The notes under the pieces: model-generated
Told to the model about the DNA's origin: nothing
Databases searched by the model: none
Seen by the model: only the letters and a program-made list of their open reading frames with translations
Translations under genes and position numbers: made by a program
Shown here: positions 34,686 to 45,062 of the stretch, in pieces
Numbering within the stretch: position 1 is the first letter of the stretch
Layout: each line of letters opens with the position of its first letter
NCBI RefSeq assembly: GCF_036347055.1
Contig: NZ_CP108882.1
Location: forward strand, 5,002,501-5,066,500
DNA length: 64,000 bases
Direction of reading: 5' to 3'
Source: Streptomyces sp. NBC_00820
GTDB lineage: Bacteria > Actinomycetota > Actinomycetes > Streptomycetales > Streptomycetaceae

Positions 34686-35969
<1,284 letters not shown>

Positions 35970-35992
35970 TCAGGGGACTTCTTCGTTCGAGT

Positions 35993-36025
35993 GAACGGGA
36001 CCGGTGGACCCCCCCGGTCCCGTTC
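35993..36025 (+). terminator. Terminator hairpin after deoA
   Basis: GAACGGGACCGG (35993-36004) pairs with CCGGTCCCGTTC (36014-36025), loop of nine bases. It ends the importer/cdd/deoA transcription unit. Confidence 0.75.
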
Positions 36026-36063
36026 GTCATGCTGGGATCGGTGACGCACCGATCGGAGACCCC

Positions 36064-36648
36064 ATGAGCGGACTCACCGTGAGCCAGGACCCCGACCGGA
36101 CCTGGGACGACCTCGTCCGGTTCTGGGAGGAGACGGACTGGCCCGAGGGCAGCAAGGTGGAGATCATCGAGGGGATCATCACCGTGTCGCCTTCACCCGC
36201 GTACCGCCACAACGTCATCGCGGCACGCATCCAGCGTCGCCTCTACTCTGTGATTCCCGAAGACTGGGAGGTATTCCAGACCCTGTCCGTCGCCGTACCC
36301 TCCCGTCTGGGCATGTTCATCCCCGACCTGGTCGTGACGCCGGTACTGGAACGCCCCGAGGCCGACTCGCACATCCCGGCCGCCCTCGCCGAACTCGTGG
36401 TCGAGGTGACCTCCAGATCCAACGCCCGGCACGATCGCGTCAGCAAGCCCGCCGCGTACGCCAGCGCAGGAATTCCGCTCTACCTGCTCGTGGACCGCTG
36501 GGCCCCGGGTGGCCCCACTGTGACGCTCTACGGTGAGCCGAAGGGCGACGTCTACCGGGTGCTGAGCGCCGCGAAGTTCGGCGACGTCATCAACCTTCCC
36601 GAGCCGTTCGGTGTCTCGGTCGACACCGGCGAGTTCCCCGTCGACTGA
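36064..36648 (+). CDS. Uma2-family (DUF820) putative endonuclease
   Basis: 194 residues from an ATG. The PD-(D/E)XK-type core is visible: GSKVEIIEGIITVSPSPAYRHN, FIPDLVVTPV (active-site Asp), ELVVEVTSRSNARHDRVSKPAAYASAG (Glu and Lys), and LYLLVDRW. Streptomyces have many Uma2 paralogues whose role is uncertain. There is no partner gene next to it, and it lies after the nucleoside operon's terminator. Confidence 0.85.
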   Translation: MSGLTVSQDPDRTWDDLVRFWEETDWPEGSKVEIIEGIITVSPSPAYRHNVIAARIQRRLYSVIPEDWEVFQTLSVAVPSRLGMFIPDLVVTPVLERPEADSHIPAALAELVVEVTSRSNARHDRVSKPAAYASAGIPLYLLVDRWAPGGPTVTLYGEPKGDVYRVLSAAKFGDVINLPEPFGVSVDTGEFPVD

Positions 36649-36655
36649 CCCCGGG

Positions 36656-37576
36656 TCAGCCCAGGACCGCCGCCACCCCCACCAGCACCGGCACGGACAC
36701 GACCGTCGACAGCAGGATCGACTCGCGGGCCAGGGTCTCGGCGACGCCGTAGCGGCTGGCGTAGGTGAAGAGGTTCTGGGCGGCGGGAAGGGCGGAGGTG
36801 ACCACCACGTCCAGCAGCGGGGCGCCGTGCAGGCCGAAGACGCAGCGGGCCAGCAGCCATGCCACCAGCGGCTGGCCCACCGACTTCAACGCCACCGACA
36901 GCAGGACCGGTTCACGGTCGCGCCCCCGGCCGGGGGCCGCGCTGCCGCGCAGGGACATCCCGAACGTGAGCAGGGCCGCCGGGACGGACATGCCGCCGAT
37001 CAGGGTGAGGGGGTTCAGCAGCGGCCCGGGGATCCGCCAGCCGGCCGCCGACACCACCACCCCGCACAGCGAGGCCACCGCGATCGGGTTGCGCAGCGGT
37101 GTCAGCAGGCGCTGCCACGGGGTTCCCTTCTCGCCCGTGCCCGACAGGTCCAGGACCGTCAGGGCGACCGGGGTGACCAGGACGACCTGGAACAGCAGCA
37201 CCGGGGCCACCAGGGACGCGTCGCCCAGTACGTACGCCGCGATCGGGATCCCGAGGTTTCCCGAGTTGACGTAACCGGAGCACAGGGCGCCGATCGTCGT
37301 ACGGCCCGTGCCCCACCGCCGCACCACGCTGACCAGGACGAAGAGTCCCGCGACCGCCGCCGTGCTCAGCGCCGTCACCAGCAGCCGGGCCGAGAACAGC
37401 ACCGACAGGTCCGCCTTCGCCAGCATCGTGAAGAGCAGCGCCGGGCCCGCCACCGAGAACGCCAGCCTCGTCAGCACCTCGGCGCCCTGCTCGCCGAGCG
37501 ACCCGCGCCGCCCGAGCAGATACCCCACCCCGATGACGACGGCGATCACCGCGAACCCGCTCAGTACCCCCTGCAC
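36656..37576 (-). CDS. AEC (auxin efflux carrier) family transporter
   Basis: 306 residues from a GTG at 37576, chosen because the first helix (GVLSGFAVIAVVIGVGYLLGRRG) starts there. There are about ten membrane segments, with the family motif GYVNSGNLGIPIAAYVLGD in the middle and LKSVGQPLVAWLLAR and TSALPAAQNLFTYA near the end. Bacterial AEC proteins export organic acids or amino-acid derivatives. The substrate is unknown. It converges with the Uma2 gene, with 7 bases between stops. Confidence 0.88.
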   Translation of the reverse strand: MQGVLSGFAVIAVVIGVGYLLGRRGSLGEQGAEVLTRLAFSVAGPALLFTMLAKADLSVLFSARLLVTALSTAAVAGLFVLVSVVRRWGTGRTTIGALCSGYVNSGNLGIPIAAYVLGDASLVAPVLLFQVVLVTPVALTVLDLSGTGEKGTPWQRLLTPLRNPIAVASLCGVVVSAAGWRIPGPLLNPLTLIGGMSVPAALLTFGMSLRGSAAPGRGRDREPVLLSVALKSVGQPLVAWLLARCVFGLHGAPLLDVVVTSALPAAQNLFTYASRYGVAETLARESILLSTVVSVPVLVGVAAVLG

Positions 37577-37644
37577 AGGGCCCAACCCTCGCCGGGAGTG
37601 GGGGAGCCGGTCAATGTGATCTCCGTCGGGAGCGGCGCGCCGCG

Positions 37645-38031
37645 ATGAGTTCCGCGCGTCCCGGCCGTCTACCGCACGTGGACGCCGACACACCCGCCGT
37701 GCTCATGCTGGCCGGCCCCGTCACCCGGGACGAGGTGACGGGGCTGTGCGACGACGTGCGGGCGCTGCTGGAGGTCAGCGGGGCCGGGATCGTCGTGTGC
37801 GACGTGGGCGGCCTCGGACCGCCGGGGCTTGGGGCCGTCGAACTGCTGGCCCGGCTGAAGCTGGCCGCCCGCCGGGCCGGCGGCGGGATACGGCTGCGGG
37901 GGCCGGACCCCGCACTGCTTGCCCTTCTCGATCTCGTCGGACTACCCGTCGAGGTGGAGGGGCAGCCCGAACAGCGGGAACAGGCGCTGGGTGTCGAGGA
38001 AGAAGTGGAACCCGGTCAGGCGCCCGTCTGA
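37645..38031 (+). CDS. STAS-domain protein
   Basis: 128 residues. The fold (AVLMLAGPVTRDEVTGLCDDVRALL, IVVCDVGGLGPPGLGAVELLARLKLAARRAGGGIRLRGPDPALLALLDLVGL) is a STAS domain of the anti-sigma-antagonist type. The usual phosphorylated Ser/Thr is replaced by PGLGAVE, so classical switching is doubtful. The last 90 bases overlap the end of the convergent sigma-factor gene. The Gln/Glu-rich tail (GQPEQREQALGVEEEVEPG) is encoded opposite that gene. Confidence 0.75.
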   Translation: MSSARPGRLPHVDADTPAVLMLAGPVTRDEVTGLCDDVRALLEVSGAGIVVCDVGGLGPPGLGAVELLARLKLAARRAGGGIRLRGPDPALLALLDLVGLPVEVEGQPEQREQALGVEEEVEPGQAPV

Positions 38032-38928
38032 GATCTCCAGGGCCTGGATCGACCACGGCGACAGGCCGCCCTTCTCCGGGTCCGGCTTGTAGTGGGCGAA
38101 GCCCGGCAGGCCGTTCACCTCCACCGGCAGCAGGCGCGAGCCCGCGCACTCGTGGCCGATCGACATCATGAAGCCCGTGATGTCGGCGGCGCCGGTCAGC
38201 CACATCTCGAACGGCGGCATCGTCATGATGGCGTCCTCGTGCAGCAACGCCGTCAGCGCCGTCATGTCGTACCCCTCGAACGCCGCCACATAGCGTTCCA
38301 GCAGCTTGCGTTGCTCCTCGTCCAGCGGGTCGGACACCGCCGCCCGCGCGCCCTTGTCGTCCCGCTCGGCGAGCGTGGCCCGGGCCCGCTGGAGCGCGCT
38401 GTTGACCGAGGCGACCGAGGTGTCCAGCAGCTCCGCGACCTCGCTCGCCTTCCAGGCCAGCACCTCGCGCAGGATCAGCACCACCCGCTGCTTGGGCGGC
38501 AGCTGCTGCAGCGCGGCCATGAACGCCAGCCGCACCGACTCCTTGGCCACCGCAGCCTCCGCCGGGTCGCCGAGCGCCGGCAGCACACGGGCGTCCGGCA
38601 TCGGCTCCAGCCATGTGTCCTCCGGACGCGGCGACAGCGCGTACTGGGCCAGCGGCGTGGCCTGCGACAGGTCCACCGGCCGCGCCCGCTTGCTGCCCGC
38701 CGACAGCATGTCCAGGCACACGTTCGTCGCGATCCGGTACAGCCAGGAGCGCAGGCTGGAGCGGCCCTCGAACTTCTCGTAGCTCCGCCAGGCCCGCACC
38801 AGGGTGTCCTGCACCGCGTCCTCGGCCTCGAACGAGGAGCCGAGCATGCGGTAGCAGTACCCGGTCAGTTCGGTCCGGTACTTCTCCAGTACGACGTCCA
38901 GGTCCGCCGTCGCCGTGCCGTTGCCCAT
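37942..38928 (-). CDS. ECF sigma factor with C-terminal SnoaL-like domain (TIGR02960 type)
   Basis: 328 residues. Region 2 (YRTELTGYCYRMLGSSFEAEDAVQDTLVRAWRSYEKFEG, SLRSWLYRIATNVCLDML) and region 4 (LPPKQRVVLILREVLAWKASEVAELLDTSVASVNSALQRAR) are complete. The last 120 residues form a SnoaL_2-like domain (LLERYVAAFEGYDMTALTALLHEDAIMTMPP). In related ECF groups the fused SnoaL domain replaces a separate anti-sigma and controls activity. No anti-sigma gene is adjacent. Its 3' end overlaps the STAS gene on the other strand. Confidence 0.92.
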   Translation of the reverse strand: MGNGTATADLDVVLEKYRTELTGYCYRMLGSSFEAEDAVQDTLVRAWRSYEKFEGRSSLRSWLYRIATNVCLDMLSAGSKRARPVDLSQATPLAQYALSPRPEDTWLEPMPDARVLPALGDPAEAAVAKESVRLAFMAALQQLPPKQRVVLILREVLAWKASEVAELLDTSVASVNSALQRARATLAERDDKGARAAVSDPLDEEQRKLLERYVAAFEGYDMTALTALLHEDAIMTMPPFEMWLTGAADITGFMMSIGHECAGSRLLPVEVNGLPGFAHYKPDPEKGGLSPWSIQALEISDGRLTGFHFFLDTQRLFPLFGLPLHLDG

Positions 38929-39036
38929 CGTCCACCCACCCCTGTGGCCGTTCCGTAAGCGCTCCGTCGCGCCCCAGCACCCCGGAAGCTACCGCAGCCC
39001 ACCGGCCGTGGCCCCCGGAGTGCGAAAAAGCCGAAC

Positions 39037-40185
39037 TCAGACCAGTTGTTTCACCGACATGAGCAGATGCCGGTGCGCATCGGCACCCGCACCCCCGCCG
39101 AGCAGCACCCGCTGCCCCGCTCCCAGCAGCTCCATCCGCAGCCCGGCCCCCTCGAAGGAGTTCAGCGCGTCGAGCAGATACGCCGGGTTGAAGGCCACCG
39201 TGACGTCCCCGGCGCCGCGCAGCACCGCCGGCAGCCGCTGCGCCGCCACGTCGTCCCCGTCCCCGGCCCGCACCAGCAGCGAGCCGTCACCCGCCGAGAA
39301 CTCCAGCCGTACCGGGCTGTTCGCCTCCGCCACGACCGCCACCCTGCGCACGGCCTCCGTCAGTGCCTCGCACTCCACCTCGGCGACCGCCGCCCCGGTC
39401 AGCTCGAAGAGCGACCCGTATCCCGGCAGCCGTCCTTCCAGCCGCCGCAGCACCGTCCGCGTCCGCCCGCCCGTGAAGCCGACCGTGCCCGCCCCGCCCC
39501 GGGGTGTCCCCCCGGCGGGTTCGAGCCCGATGCTTACGGTCCCGCAGCGGGCCAGCGACCGCGCCACCTCCAGCAGCCGCCGCGCGGGCAGCAGCACCTC
39601 CACCGGCGCGTCCGTCGCCGCGTCCACCGACGCTTCGGGCTTCCACTCCAGGTGCCGCACCGCGTAGCGGTAGCGGTCGGACGCCGAGAGGATCATCTCC
39701 GTGCCGGCCAGGCGCAGCTGGATCCCGGTGAGGGCCGGCAGCGTGTCGTCCCGGCCGGCCGCCACGGCCACCTGTCCGACGGCCGCGGCGAACGCCGCCG
39801 CGTCCACCACGCCGTACCCCGGGGGTGCCTCGGGCAGCGCCGGATACTCCTCGTACGGCAGTGTCGACAGCCCGAACCGGGTGCCTCCCGCCTCCACCGT
39901 GAACCGCGAGCCCTCCAGCACACAGTTCACCGGACCCTCGGGCAGCACCCGGCAGATGTCCAGCAGCCGGCGCCCCAGGACCAGGACCCGGCCGGGCACC
40001 GCCACCTCCGCGTCGGTCTCGACCCGGGCCGCCGTCTCGAAGTCGAACCCCGCCACCGCGAGCCGCCCGTCCCCGGCCGTCAGCACCAGCCCGCCCAGCA
40101 CGGGCAGCGGCGAGCGCCCCGGCAGCGCCCGCGCCGCCCACGCCACCGCCTCCGCGAGATCCCCGCGCGCGATCCGGAACTCCAT
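39037..40185 (-). CDS. DnaN-like DNA polymerase III beta clamp paralogue
   Basis: 382 residues from an ATG. The three-domain clamp fold is recognisable: MEFRIARGDLAEAVAWAARALPGRSPLPVLGGLVL (domain 1), TLPALTGIQLRLAGTEMILSASDRYRYAVRHLEW (domain 2), and VAFNPAYLLDALNSFEG (domain 3). The main replicative dnaN of Streptomyces sits beside dnaA, which is not here, so this is an accessory clamp. It ends with LLMSVKQLV rather than the MPMR(L)-type C-terminus of replicative clamps. It may serve repair polymerases or be non-replicative; the sequence cannot decide. Confidence 0.88.
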   Translation of the reverse strand: MEFRIARGDLAEAVAWAARALPGRSPLPVLGGLVLTAGDGRLAVAGFDFETAARVETDAEVAVPGRVLVLGRRLLDICRVLPEGPVNCVLEGSRFTVEAGGTRFGLSTLPYEEYPALPEAPPGYGVVDAAAFAAAVGQVAVAAGRDDTLPALTGIQLRLAGTEMILSASDRYRYAVRHLEWKPEASVDAATDAPVEVLLPARRLLEVARSLARCGTVSIGLEPAGGTPRGGAGTVGFTGGRTRTVLRRLEGRLPGYGSLFELTGAAVAEVECEALTEAVRRVAVVAEANSPVRLEFSAGDGSLLVRAGDGDDVAAQRLPAVLRGAGDVTVAFNPAYLLDALNSFEGAGLRMELLGAGQRVLLGGGAGADAHRHLLMSVKQLV

Positions 40186-40301
40186 GACGACAAACCCCCT
40201 GCTCGACCGTCCAGTTGACCGGCGGACACTATCCGCGGCCACTGACAACGGGCCTTGAGCAGGGGGTTTGCGGTGAGCGGGAGGGTGGGGGAGAGGGTGG
40301 G

Positions 40302-41777
40302 TCAGTGGGCGGGGGCCGGGGCCGGGGCGCGGCGGGTGGCGATCCGGGCCGCGCGGGAGCCGAGCACCGTGAGGGTGACGACGCCGAGGATCGCGAGGAC
40401 GCCGACGCCGACCGTGCCGGTCCAGCCGTTCGCGTGGAAGGCCATCGCGCCCACCGTGCTGCCGACGCTGGAGCCGATGTAGTAGGCGGACTGGTAGAGG
40501 GCCGAGGCCTGGGCCCGGCCGTGGACCGCCGTCTTGCTGACCGCCGAGGAGGCGACCGCGTGGCCCGCGAAGAAACCGGCCGTGATCAGCACCAGGCCCA
40601 GCAGGACCAGCGGGAGGGAGTCGGCCAGGGAGACCAGCAGGCCCGTGGCCGTCATACCGCCGGCCAGGTACAGCGCGCCCCGGCGGCCGAGCCGGCCCAC
40701 CAGACGGCCGGCCGTGGAGGCGGACACCGTACCGACCAGGTACACCAGGAAGATCGAGCCGACGATGCCCTGCGGGAGCGAGAAGGGCCCTTCCGTGAGG
40801 CGGTAGCCGATGACCGTGTACACGCCGCCGAACACCGTCATGAAGAGGGCGCCGATCGCGTACAGGCGGCGCAGCAGCGGGTCGGCGAGGTGGCCGCGGA
40901 CCGTGCGGGCCAGGACGCGGGGGCGCAGCGAGCCCGGCGCGAAGTGCTTCGGCGCCGGCAGCAGCAGCCGGAACGCCACCGCGCAGGCCACCGCGATCAC
41001 GCCGATGACACCGACCGAGACCCGCCAGCCCCACTCCTGTGCGACCCAGCCGGTGATCACCCGGCCGCTCATCCCGCCGACGCTGTTGCCCGCCACGAAC
41101 AGGCCGATCGCCGTGACCAGCGCCTTCGGCCGGACCTCCTCGGCCAGATAGGCCGTCGCCGAGGCCGGCAGGCCGGCCAGCGCCGCGCCCTGCACCGCCC
41201 GCAGCACCACCAGCGTGCCGATCGACGGCGCGAACGGCACCAGCAGGCCGACGCCCACCGCGACCGCCAGCGAGGCCGTCATCACCGTACGGCGGCCGAA
41301 GCGCTCGGACAGGGCGCTCATCGGCAGCACGAACAGCGCCAGACCGCCGGTCGCGGCCGCCACCGTCCAGCTCGCCTCGCTCGCCGGCACTCCGAACTCC
41401 CCGGAGATCAACGGCAGCAGGGCCTGGGTGGAGTACAGGAGCGCGAAGGTCGCGACACCGGCGAGGAAGAGGGCGAAGCTCATCCGGCGGTAGCCGGGGC
41501 CGCCCGGGGTCATCCGGGAGTCGGCGGAGGAAGGTGCCGAGGAAGCCGAGGAAGCCGAGGGAGCCGAGGGAGCCGAGGAAACGGGGGAAGCCGAGGAAAC
41601 GGGGGAAGCCGAGGAAGCGGGGGAGACCTCGGTGAGCGAGGAGACGCGGGAGACGGCGGGGGCGGGGCCGCGGGAGGCGCGGGTGGCGCGGGTGGCGCGG
41701 GAGCCGTGCGAGTCGTGCGTGGGGACGGACAGGACGGCGCCCACCTGCGTGGACGCCCCGGTACTGGCGGGAGACAT
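40302..41777 (-). CDS. MFS transporter with long low-complexity N-terminus
   Basis: 491 residues with twelve predicted membrane helices. The MFS signature is ALSERFGRRTVMTASL, and the second half has GRLVGRLGRRGALYL. It resembles YnfM-type drug or metabolite exporters. Residues 1-95 are a hydrophilic Ser/Ala/Pro segment encoded by repeated GCCGAGGAA/GGGGGA units (plus-strand 41529-41620), which is unusual for MFS proteins. An internal start at about residue 88 would give a standard-length protein. It is divergent from a LysR regulator that probably controls it. Confidence 0.9.
   Translation of the reverse strand: MSPASTGASTQVGAVLSVPTHDSHGSRATRATRASRGPAPAVSRVSSLTEVSPASSASPVSSASPVSSAPSAPSASSASSAPSSADSRMTPGGPGYRRMSFALFLAGVATFALLYSTQALLPLISGEFGVPASEASWTVAAATGGLALFVLPMSALSERFGRRTVMTASLAVAVGVGLLVPFAPSIGTLVVLRAVQGAALAGLPASATAYLAEEVRPKALVTAIGLFVAGNSVGGMSGRVITGWVAQEWGWRVSVGVIGVIAVACAVAFRLLLPAPKHFAPGSLRPRVLARTVRGHLADPLLRRLYAIGALFMTVFGGVYTVIGYRLTEGPFSLPQGIVGSIFLVYLVGTVSASTAGRLVGRLGRRGALYLAGGMTATGLLVSLADSLPLVLLGLVLITAGFFAGHAVASSAVSKTAVHGRAQASALYQSAYYIGSSVGSTVGAMAFHANGWTGTVGVGVLAILGVVTLTVLGSRAARIATRRAPAPAPAH
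41529..41620 (-). repeat. Imperfect short repeats encoding the Ser/Ala-rich MFS N-terminus
   Basis: Plus-strand units AGCCGAGGA and ACGGGGGA alternate about ten times, coding for SSASPVSSASPVSSAPSAPSA on the minus strand. Repeat-length variation between strains would be expected. Confidence 0.6.
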
Positions 41778-41819
41778 GCTTCGACGCTACGTACGCCCAC
41801 GCTGATCCGTCCAATGCAT

Positions 41820-41839
41820 GGAACGTCCATAATCGTTCC
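41820..41839. promoter_or_regulatory. Inverted repeat in the MFS/LysR intergenic region
   Basis: GGAACG (41820-41825) and CGTTCC (41834-41839) are separated by eight bases and lie immediately before the LysR ATG at 41841. The location fits an autoregulatory LysR-type site controlling both genes. Confidence 0.5.
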
Positions 41840-41840
41840 C

Positions 41841-42791
41841 ATGGTGCATCAGCAGAGGTCACAGGCGCGGCTGTCACCGTCCGGTGACACAGAAGACATG
41901 GCGCTCTCGCTCGCGCCCCGCCTCGCCTACTTCGCGGGAGTGGCCCGCACGGAGCACGTCACCCGGGCCGCGCACGAGATGAACGTGCCCCAGTCGACCC
42001 TCTCGCGCGCGATGGCCCGCCTGGAGCAGGACCTGGGCGTCGACCTCTTCGCCCGCCACGGCCGCACGGTCTCTCTCACCCCCGCCGGGCGTACCTTCCT
42101 CGCCTCCGTGGAGCGCGCCCTCGCCGAGATCGAGCGGGCCGCCGAGGAGGTGCGCGCCGACGCCGACCCGGCCACCGGCAAGGTCGCCTTCGGCTTTCTG
42201 CACACCATGGGCCCCGAGACCGTACCGGGACTCCTGCACGCCTTCCGCGCCGATCACCCGCGCATCCGCTTCAGCCTCGTGCAGAACTACGGCGAGGCGA
42301 TGCTGGAGCGGCTGCGGGCGGGCGAGCTGGACCTGTGTCTGACCTCTCCCGTCCCCGACGCCCCCGACCTGGTGGCCCGCCGTCTCGACGAGCAGAAGCT
42401 CCGTCTCGTCGTGCCCGCCGACCACCCCCTCGCCGGCCGCCGCCGCATCCGCCTGGCCGAGGCAGCCGACGAAACCTTCGTCACCCTGGAGCCCGGCTAC
42501 GGCCTGCGCCGCATCACCGACGACCTGTGCAGCCAGGCGGGCTTCCGCCCGAGGGTCGCCTTCGAGGGCGAGGAGACGGAGACCCTGCGGGGCCTGGTGG
42601 CGGCGGGCCTGGGCGTGGCCCTGCTGCCCCCGCCGACCGTCGCGCGCCCGGGGGTGGTGGAACTGACGGTCACGGCCCCGCGGGCGGTCCGCGAGATCGG
42701 CGTGGCATGGCTGGCCGACCGCCCGGACACCCCGCCGGTGGCGGCCTTCAAGAAGTTCCTGCTGTCGAGGAGGGGAAACCTGCTCCCCTGA
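41841..42791 (+). CDS. LysR-family transcriptional regulator
   Basis: 316 residues from the ATG at 41841. The winged helix-turn-helix is classic ([60 protein letters not shown]). The effector domain is of the periplasmic-binding type ([51 protein letters not shown]). It is divergent from the MFS exporter gene, whose expression it most likely controls in response to an unknown ligand. Confidence 0.92.
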   Translation: MVHQQRSQARLSPSGDTEDMALSLAPRLAYFAGVARTEHVTRAAHEMNVPQSTLSRAMARLEQDLGVDLFARHGRTVSLTPAGRTFLASVERALAEIERAAEEVRADADPATGKVAFGFLHTMGPETVPGLLHAFRADHPRIRFSLVQNYGEAMLERLRAGELDLCLTSPVPDAPDLVARRLDEQKLRLVVPADHPLAGRRRIRLAEAADETFVTLEPGYGLRRITDDLCSQAGFRPRVAFEGEETETLRGLVAAGLGVALLPPPTVARPGVVELTVTAPRAVREIGVAWLADRPDTPPVAAFKKFLLSRRGNLLP

Positions 42792-42828
42792 GGGGCGCCG
42801 CGCGGCCGCCCGCTCCCCGCGGACCGGG

Positions 42829-43593
42829 TCAGACCCGGCGCAGGGACTTCCCGAATCCCGAGGCCAGCGGCATCCGCAGCCCTATGGGCGGCGGCGCGGC
42901 CAGCGCGTCCCCCACGGGCCGGGACACCACGCTGCCGAACAGCGCGCCCATCACGAAGTCCACGGCCAGGCTCAGGACTTCGTCCCGGTGCTGGTGCAAC
43001 CCGTGCCCGTCGGAGTGGACTTCGAAGCGGCACACCTCACGGTTCACCTTCTTCGCGCGGGCGGCCAGCCGGAAGGACAGCTCGGGGTCGGCGCGTTCGT
43101 CGTTCGTGCCGTGCACGATCAGCACGCGGCGCCCGACCAGCTGCTTGACCGGTTCGGCGGCAGCGGCGACGTCCTCCTCGGGCAGCCAGGGGGCCAGTGC
43201 GACAACGGAGTTGACCGCCTCGTGGCCGCCGGCGCGCAGCGCGGCCCGCCCGCCCATGTCCAGCCCGACGAGGCACACGGGAACATCGCCGTACCGCCGT
43301 ACGACCTCGTCGGCGGCCCAGGTCGCGTCCCCCGCCAGATGGGCCTCGGCGCCGTTCCAGCCCCGGTAGCGGTAGTGGACGGTGTGGACGGCCAGCCCCT
43401 CCGCCCGGCCCGCGCGAGCGAACCTGCGGCCGAGGGCGCGGACGAGGGCCGGTGTCAGCAGCGGGGACGGTCTGCGGGCCGAGGTCTCCTCGCCGCCGGG
43501 GAGCAGCAGCACCGCTCCGCTCACCGCCCCCGCACCGGGGCCGACCGCCTTGCCCAGCCCGGCCGTTCGGACCGGTGTCGCTTGCTGTCGCAT
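42829..43593 (-). CDS. Alpha/beta hydrolase with Asp at the nucleophile position
   Basis: 254 residues, related to dienelactone-hydrolase-like folds: [20 protein letters not shown] near the start, [30 protein letters not shown], the nucleophile elbow [15 protein letters not shown], then [17 protein letters not shown] and [12 protein letters not shown] with a candidate His. The elbow has Asp112 where most family members have Ser. No signal peptide is evident. It is transcribed away from the adenosine deaminase gene. The substrate is unknown. Confidence 0.8.
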   Translation of the reverse strand: MRQQATPVRTAGLGKAVGPGAGAVSGAVLLLPGGEETSARRPSPLLTPALVRALGRRFARAGRAEGLAVHTVHYRYRGWNGAEAHLAGDATWAADEVVRRYGDVPVCLVGLDMGGRAALRAGGHEAVNSVVALAPWLPEEDVAAAAEPVKQLVGRRVLIVHGTNDERADPELSFRLAARAKKVNREVCRFEVHSDGHGLHQHRDEVLSLAVDFVMGALFGSVVSRPVGDALAAPPPIGLRMPLASGFGKSLRRV

Positions 43594-43696
43594 GACAGAA
43601 CAGTGTCAGAAGGGGCGGTGATCGAAACCCGTCCAGGCGGTCACCGTTGGGTATCGACGGCCAACGCGCCCCCGTGTCGTGGCGAACGGCGGGATC

Positions 43697-43710
43697 TCTA
43701 CGCGCGTAGG
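43697..43710. promoter_or_regulatory. Nucleoside-regulon operator, site 4 (adenosine deaminase)
   Basis: TCTACGCGCGTAGG, 13 of 14 matches to the shared palindrome. It lies only 15 bases before the adenosine deaminase ATG, so binding would block initiation or the leader. Confidence 0.8.
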
Positions 43711-43725
43711 CGCTACAGTGCCGAA

Positions 43726-44913
43726 ATGACGAGCCAGACCGCACCGACCGGGACCGTCCCGACGAATGCCGCGGCGACCGTTCCCACGCCGGACCAGATC
43801 CGCCGGGCGCCCAAAGTTCTGCTGCACGATCATCTCGACGGCGGGCTGCGCCCCGGTACCGTCGCCGAACTGGCCCGGGAGAGCGGGTACTCGGGGCTTC
43901 CCGAGACCGACCCCGACAAGCTGGGCCTGTGGTTCCAGGAGGCCGCCGACTCCGGTTCGCTGGAACGCTATCTGGAGACCTTCGCGCACACCGTCGCCGT
44001 GATGCAGACCCGCGAGGCGCTGGTGAGGGTCGCCCGCGAGTGTGCCGAGGACCTCGCCGAGGACGGGGTCGTCTACGCCGAGGTGCGGTACGCGCCCGAA
44101 CAGCATCTCGAGGGCGGGCTGAGCCTGGAAGAGGTCGTCGAGGCGGTCAACGAGGGGTTCCGGCAGGGGGAGCGGCTCGCCCGGGAGGGCGGCCGGCGCA
44201 TCCGGGTCGGCGCGCTCCTGACCGCCATGCGGCACGCGGCCCGCTCCCTGGAGATCGCCGAACTCGCCAACCGCCACCGGGACTCGGGTGTCGTCGGCTT
44301 CGACATCGCCGGCGCCGAGGCCGGCCACCCGCCCACCCGGCACCTGGACGCCTTCGAGTACCTCAAGCGGGAGAACAACCACTTCACCATCCACGCCGGC
44401 GAGGCGTTCGGGCTGCCGTCCATCTGGCAGGCGCTCCAGTGGTGCGGCGCCGACCGGCTCGGGCACGGGGTGCGGATCATCGACGACATCGAGGTCGACG
44501 AGGACGGTTCGGTCCGGCTCGGGCGGCTGGCGTCGTACGTCCGGGACAAGCGCATCCCGCTGGAGCTGTGCCCGAGCTCCAATCTGCAGACCGGGGCGGT
44601 GACGTCGTACGCCGGGCATCCGATCGGGCTGCTGCGGCGGCTGCATTTCCGGGTGACGGTCAACACGGACAACAGGCTGATGTCGCACACGAGCATGAGC
44701 CAGGAATTCGAGCATCTCGTCGACGCGTTCGCTTATACGCTCGACGACCTGCAGTGGTTCTCCGTCAATGCGATGAAATCAGCGTTCATTCCTTTCGATG
44801 AACGACTCGCGATGATCAATGACGTCATCAAGCCCGGATATGCCGAGCTGAAATCCGAATGGCTGTTCCGGCAGACCGCCTCCACCAGCGGTTCTTCCGA
44901 AACGGCGGGGTAG
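43726..44913 (+). CDS. add: Adenosine deaminase
   Basis: 395 residues from the ATG at 43726. Catalytic and zinc motifs are complete: HDHLDG (His34, His36), [19 protein letters not shown] and [11 protein letters not shown] with the zinc Asp. It converts (deoxy)adenosine to (deoxy)inosine, the substrate of the purine phosphorylase encoded at 58.3-59.1 kb. It is longer than E. coli Add (333 residues) because of N- and C-terminal extensions. The last 150 bases are less GC-rich. Confidence 0.95.
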   Translation: MTSQTAPTGTVPTNAAATVPTPDQIRRAPKVLLHDHLDGGLRPGTVAELARESGYSGLPETDPDKLGLWFQEAADSGSLERYLETFAHTVAVMQTREALVRVARECAEDLAEDGVVYAEVRYAPEQHLEGGLSLEEVVEAVNEGFRQGERLAREGGRRIRVGALLTAMRHAARSLEIAELANRHRDSGVVGFDIAGAEAGHPPTRHLDAFEYLKRENNHFTIHAGEAFGLPSIWQALQWCGADRLGHGVRIIDDIEVDEDGSVRLGRLASYVRDKRIPLELCPSSNLQTGAVTSYAGHPIGLLRRLHFRVTVNTDNRLMSHTSMSQEFEHLVDAFAYTLDDLQWFSVNAMKSAFIPFDERLAMINDVIKPGYAELKSEWLFRQTASTSGSSETAG

Positions 44914-45062
44914 GGGCGGCGCGTTCGGGGTGCGGAATGCGGACAGGCTTTCACGGGTCGTCCGCATTTCGGTGTTTGCGGCGGGCGGCTCGGCATGTTT
45001 ACGGTCGTGGACCGCTCAGATCCTCCGCGATCGCTGTCTCCGTTTCCAAGGACGCATTTATC

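Noticed and set aside
40186..41877. Extension of the DnaN-like gene to a 946-residue protein
   Set aside because: The frame stays open upstream of the clamp ATG only as an out-of-register reading of the MFS gene. The clamp fold begins exactly at MEFRIARGD.
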